A DNA stretch of 64,000 nucleotides from Streptomyces sp. Ag109_O5-1 (GTDB lineage Bacteria > Actinomycetota > Actinomycetes > Streptomycetales > Streptomycetaceae). Position numbers and translations under genes: made by a program. Shown here in pieces: positions 61,977 through 64,000 of this stretch (positions are counted from its first letter, which is position 1; the number at the start of each line of letters is the position of its first letter). Under the pieces are notes generated by a model. It worked only from the letters and a program-made list of their open reading frames with translations. It had not been told where the DNA came from and searched no databases. The stretch is taken from positions 4,898,001-4,962,000 of the forward strand of contig NZ_RKQF01000001.1 in the NCBI RefSeq assembly GCF_003814875.1. Direction: 5' to 3'.

Positions 61977-63173
61977 GTGAACGAACCGGTGAACCTGGCG
62001 AACGACCACCTCGCCCCCCTCCTCACCCCCGAGGGCCGCGCCCTCCTCGACGAGGTGCGCGGCACCGCACCCGCCGACGAACTCGCCGTGGCCACCCGGC
62101 TGCGCCGTGAGCACCCCGCCGAACTGGTGTCGGCGGCACTCGCCCAGGCCCGGCTGCGGCAGCGGGCGGCGGCGAAGTTCGGGGACGCGGACGCGGACCG
62201 TATGTTCTTCACACCGAACGGGGTCGAGCAGTCGACGCGCGCGACCGTCGCCGCGTACCGGGCCGAGCGCTTCCGGGCGCTGGGCGTGCGGTCCGTCGCC
62301 GACCTGTGCTGCGGGATCGGGGGCGACGCGATCGCGCTCGCGCGGGCGGGGATCCGGGTGCTCGCCGTGGACCGGGATCCGGTGACCGCGGCCACCGCCC
62401 GGGCGAACGCCGAGGCGCTCGGGCTCGCCGGCCTGATCGAGGTCCGCGAGGCGGACGTCGCGGAGGTGGACACGGCCGGCTACGACGCCGTGTTCGTCGA
62501 CCCGGCCCGGCGCGGCGGCCGCGGCCGCATCTTCGACCCGGAGGCCTACTCACCGCCCCTGTCCTGGGCGATCGGGGCCGCGTCGACGGCCCCTGTCGCC
62601 GCGCTGAAGATCGCCCCCGGCATCCCGCACGAGGCGATCCCGGCGGCCGCCGAGGCGGAGTGGATCTCGGACGCGGGCGATGTGAAGGAGGCGGTGCTGT
62701 GGTTCGGGACGGCACCGGGGGCGGTGCGCGCCACCCTCCTCCCCGGCCGGCGCACGCTGCTCGGCAGGGGGCTGCCCGACCCGGCGGTCCGGCCCGTGGG
62801 CCACTACCTCTACGAGCCGGACGGCGCCGTCATCCGCGCCCACCTGGTCGCCGAGGTGGCCGAGGACCTCTCCGGCGGCCTGATCGACCCGACGATCGCG
62901 TACATCACGGCGGACGGACTCCACGCCACCGACTACGCGTCGGCCTACGAGATCACGGATCAGCTGCCCTTCAACGTGAAGAAGCTGAAGGCCCTGCTGC
63001 GGGAGCGCGAGGTCGGGATCCTGACCGTGAAGAAGCGGGGCTCGGCCGTGGAGCCGGAGGAACTGCGCAGGAAGGCCCTTCCGAAGCCGCAGGGCCGGAA
63101 CGCGGCGACCGTGTTCCTGACCCGGGTCGCGGGGGCGCCGACGATGCTGCTGGGCCACCCGGCCCGGCCCTAG
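61977..63173 (+). CDS. SAM-dependent methyltransferase, THUMP-like C-terminal domain
   Basis: 398 residues from a GTG at 61977; a second in-frame GTG (61989) comes from a 12-bp duplication (gaaccggtgaac). SAM motif I is DLCCGIGGDAIALARAG, motif IV is VFVDPARRGGRGRIFDPEAYSPP, consistent with an rRNA or tRNA base methyltransferase. The C-terminal region (YITADGLHATDYASAYEITDQLPF, RNAATVFLTRVAGAPTMLLG) resembles THUMP-like domains of this family. It is divergent from the deacetylase pair. Confidence 0.88.
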   Translation: MNEPVNLANDHLAPLLTPEGRALLDEVRGTAPADELAVATRLRREHPAELVSAALAQARLRQRAAAKFGDADADRMFFTPNGVEQSTRATVAAYRAERFRALGVRSVADLCCGIGGDAIALARAGIRVLAVDRDPVTAATARANAEALGLAGLIEVREADVAEVDTAGYDAVFVDPARRGGRGRIFDPEAYSPPLSWAIGAASTAPVAALKIAPGIPHEAIPAAAEAEWISDAGDVKEAVLWFGTAPGAVRATLLPGRRTLLGRGLPDPAVRPVGHYLYEPDGAVIRAHLVAEVAEDLSGGLIDPTIAYITADGLHATDYASAYEITDQLPFNVKKLKALLREREVGILTVKKRGSAVEPEELRRKALPKPQGRNAATVFLTRVAGAPTMLLGHPARP

Positions 63174-63179
63174 AGATCC

Positions 63180-64000
63180 CTACACCTCCCCCGCCCGCCG
63201 TAGCAGCAGTTCCCGCTCCCGCTCGTTGCGCGCCAGTCCCGCCGCCCGTTCGAACTCCGCGCGGGCCTCCGTCACGCGGCCCAGGCGGGCGAGCAGGTCG
63301 CCCCGCACGCTGGGCAGCAGGTGGTAGTCGCGGAGGGTGGGTTCGTCTGTCAGCCGGTCCACGATCTCCAGACCGGCCGCCGGCCCCCGCGCCATCGACA
63401 CGGCGACGGCCCGGTTCAGCTCGACGACAGGGGACGGGGACCGGGCGGCCAGCAGCCCGTACAGGGTGGCGATGGCCGTCCAGTCGGTCTCCTCGTAGGT
63501 GTAGGCATGCGCGTGGCAGGCCGCGATGGCCGCCTGGAGGGCGTACGGCCCCGGGACGCCGGTGGCCGTGGCGTCGGCGCGGGCCAGGGCCCTGATGCCG
63601 CGGGCGATGAGCATGCGGTTCCAGCGGCGGCGGTTCTGGTCCCTGAGGAGGACGGGCTCGCCGTCGGCACCGGTACGGGCGGCCGTGCGGGAGGACTGGA
63701 ATTCGAGGAGCGAGGTGAGCGCGTGCACCTCCGGTTCCTTCGGCATCAGGGAGGACAGCACGCGGGCCAGCCGCAGGGCGTCCTCGCAGAGCGAGGGGCG
63801 CAGCCAGTCGTCGCCCGCCGTGGCCGCGTAACCCTCGTTGTAGATCAGGTAGATGACGTCCAGGACCGAGCCGAGACGGGCGTCGCGGTCGGGGCCGTAG
63901 GGCACCTCGAAGGCGATGTTCTTCGTCGCGAGGGTGCGCTTGGCGCGGACGATGCGCTGGGCGATCGTCGGCTCGGGGACGAGGAAGGCGCGGGCGATCT
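63180..64000 (-). CDS. ECF sigma factor with DUF6596/SnoaL-type C-terminal extension, 5' end missing
   Basis: The frame runs off the window, so the first part (region 2 and part of region 4) is missing. Visible are the end of the HTH (IARAFLVPEPTIAQRIVRAKRTL) and the long TPR-like C-terminal domain of the ECF42 type (VIYLIYNEGYAATAGDDWLRPSLCEDALRLARVL, then HAYTYEETDWTAIATLYGLL and LNRAVAVSMARGPAAGLE). Such factors are found in clusters with DGPF/YCII-like genes just outside; those would lie beyond position 64000. Confidence 0.88.
   Translation of the reverse strand, partial: IARAFLVPEPTIAQRIVRAKRTLATKNIAFEVPYGPDRDARLGSVLDVIYLIYNEGYAATAGDDWLRPSLCEDALRLARVLSSLMPKEPEVHALTSLLEFQSSRTAARTGADGEPVLLRDQNRRRWNRMLIARGIRALARADATATGVPGPYALQAAIAACHAHAYTYEETDWTAIATLYGLLAARSPSPVVELNRAVAVSMARGPAAGLEIVDRLTDEPTLRDYHLLPSVRGDLLARLGRVTEARAEFERAAGLARNERERELLLRRAGEV

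Overview
The window is chromosomal DNA from a Streptomyces or very close relative. It is very GC-rich with strong third-position G/C bias. It carries developmental genes found only in this group (bldM, whiD), two NlpC/P60 hydrolases, PspC-domain proteins, a cluster of Ser/Thr kinases and a groES-groEL1 operon with actinobacterial CIRCE boxes. Where I can recall it, gene order follows the S. coelicolor SCO4760-SCO4800 interval in reverse. That comparison is from memory and was not computed here.

Layout. 1-9.3 kb: the end of one NlpC/P60 hydrolase, a TnpB-only IS200/IS605-type element, a WD40 protein, a frameshifted PQQ-type beta-propeller gene, two membrane proteins and a second NlpC/P60 hydrolase behind a structured leader. 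9.4-13.4 kb: a PspC-type sensor kinase and response regulator, divergent from a PspC membrane protein. 13.4-19.6 kb: DoxX, a TM protein, DUF4429, class II aldolase, a PPOX-fold protein and guaA. 19.6-26.8 kb: chorismate mutase behind what looks like a leader-peptide attenuator, a membrane-anchored protein, a LAETG sortase substrate, a GMC oxidoreductase and a succinic semialdehyde dehydrogenase. 26.9-43.7 kb: five Ser/Thr-kinase-like genes on the minus strand, four with a related extracellular domain and one a clear pseudokinase. This kinase row is interrupted at 27.9-35 kb by an island holding a decayed LamG/RHS/deaminase toxin, an immunity-like gene and a glycosyltransferase. 43.9-51.1 kb: a serine hydrolase, glpD, a nucleotide-sugar dehydrogenase homologue without its catalytic Cys, guaB3 and guaB. 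51.2-53.4 kb: an ECF-like sigma factor, bldM with an exact SigmaBldN-type promoter, and divergent whiD. 53.5-59.3 kb: LysR, MOSC, SDR, a SnoaL-like protein and groES-groEL1. 59.3-64 kb: pirin, two coupled polysaccharide deacetylase lipoproteins, a THUMP-like methyltransferase and a truncated sigma factor.

Themes. Much of the window concerns the cell envelope and its signalling: NlpC/P60 hydrolases, deacetylases, kinases with outward-facing sensor domains, a sortase substrate and PspC proteins. Purine and aromatic metabolism (guaA, guaB, guaB3, chorismate mutase) and sporulation control (bldM, whiD) form the conserved core. The unusual material is the TnpB element with a second solo end-hairpin, the toxin island in the kinase cluster (at least four frame breaks, one of them a clean 7-bp duplication), the chorismate mutase leader and the paired C-loop hairpins before the second NlpC gene.
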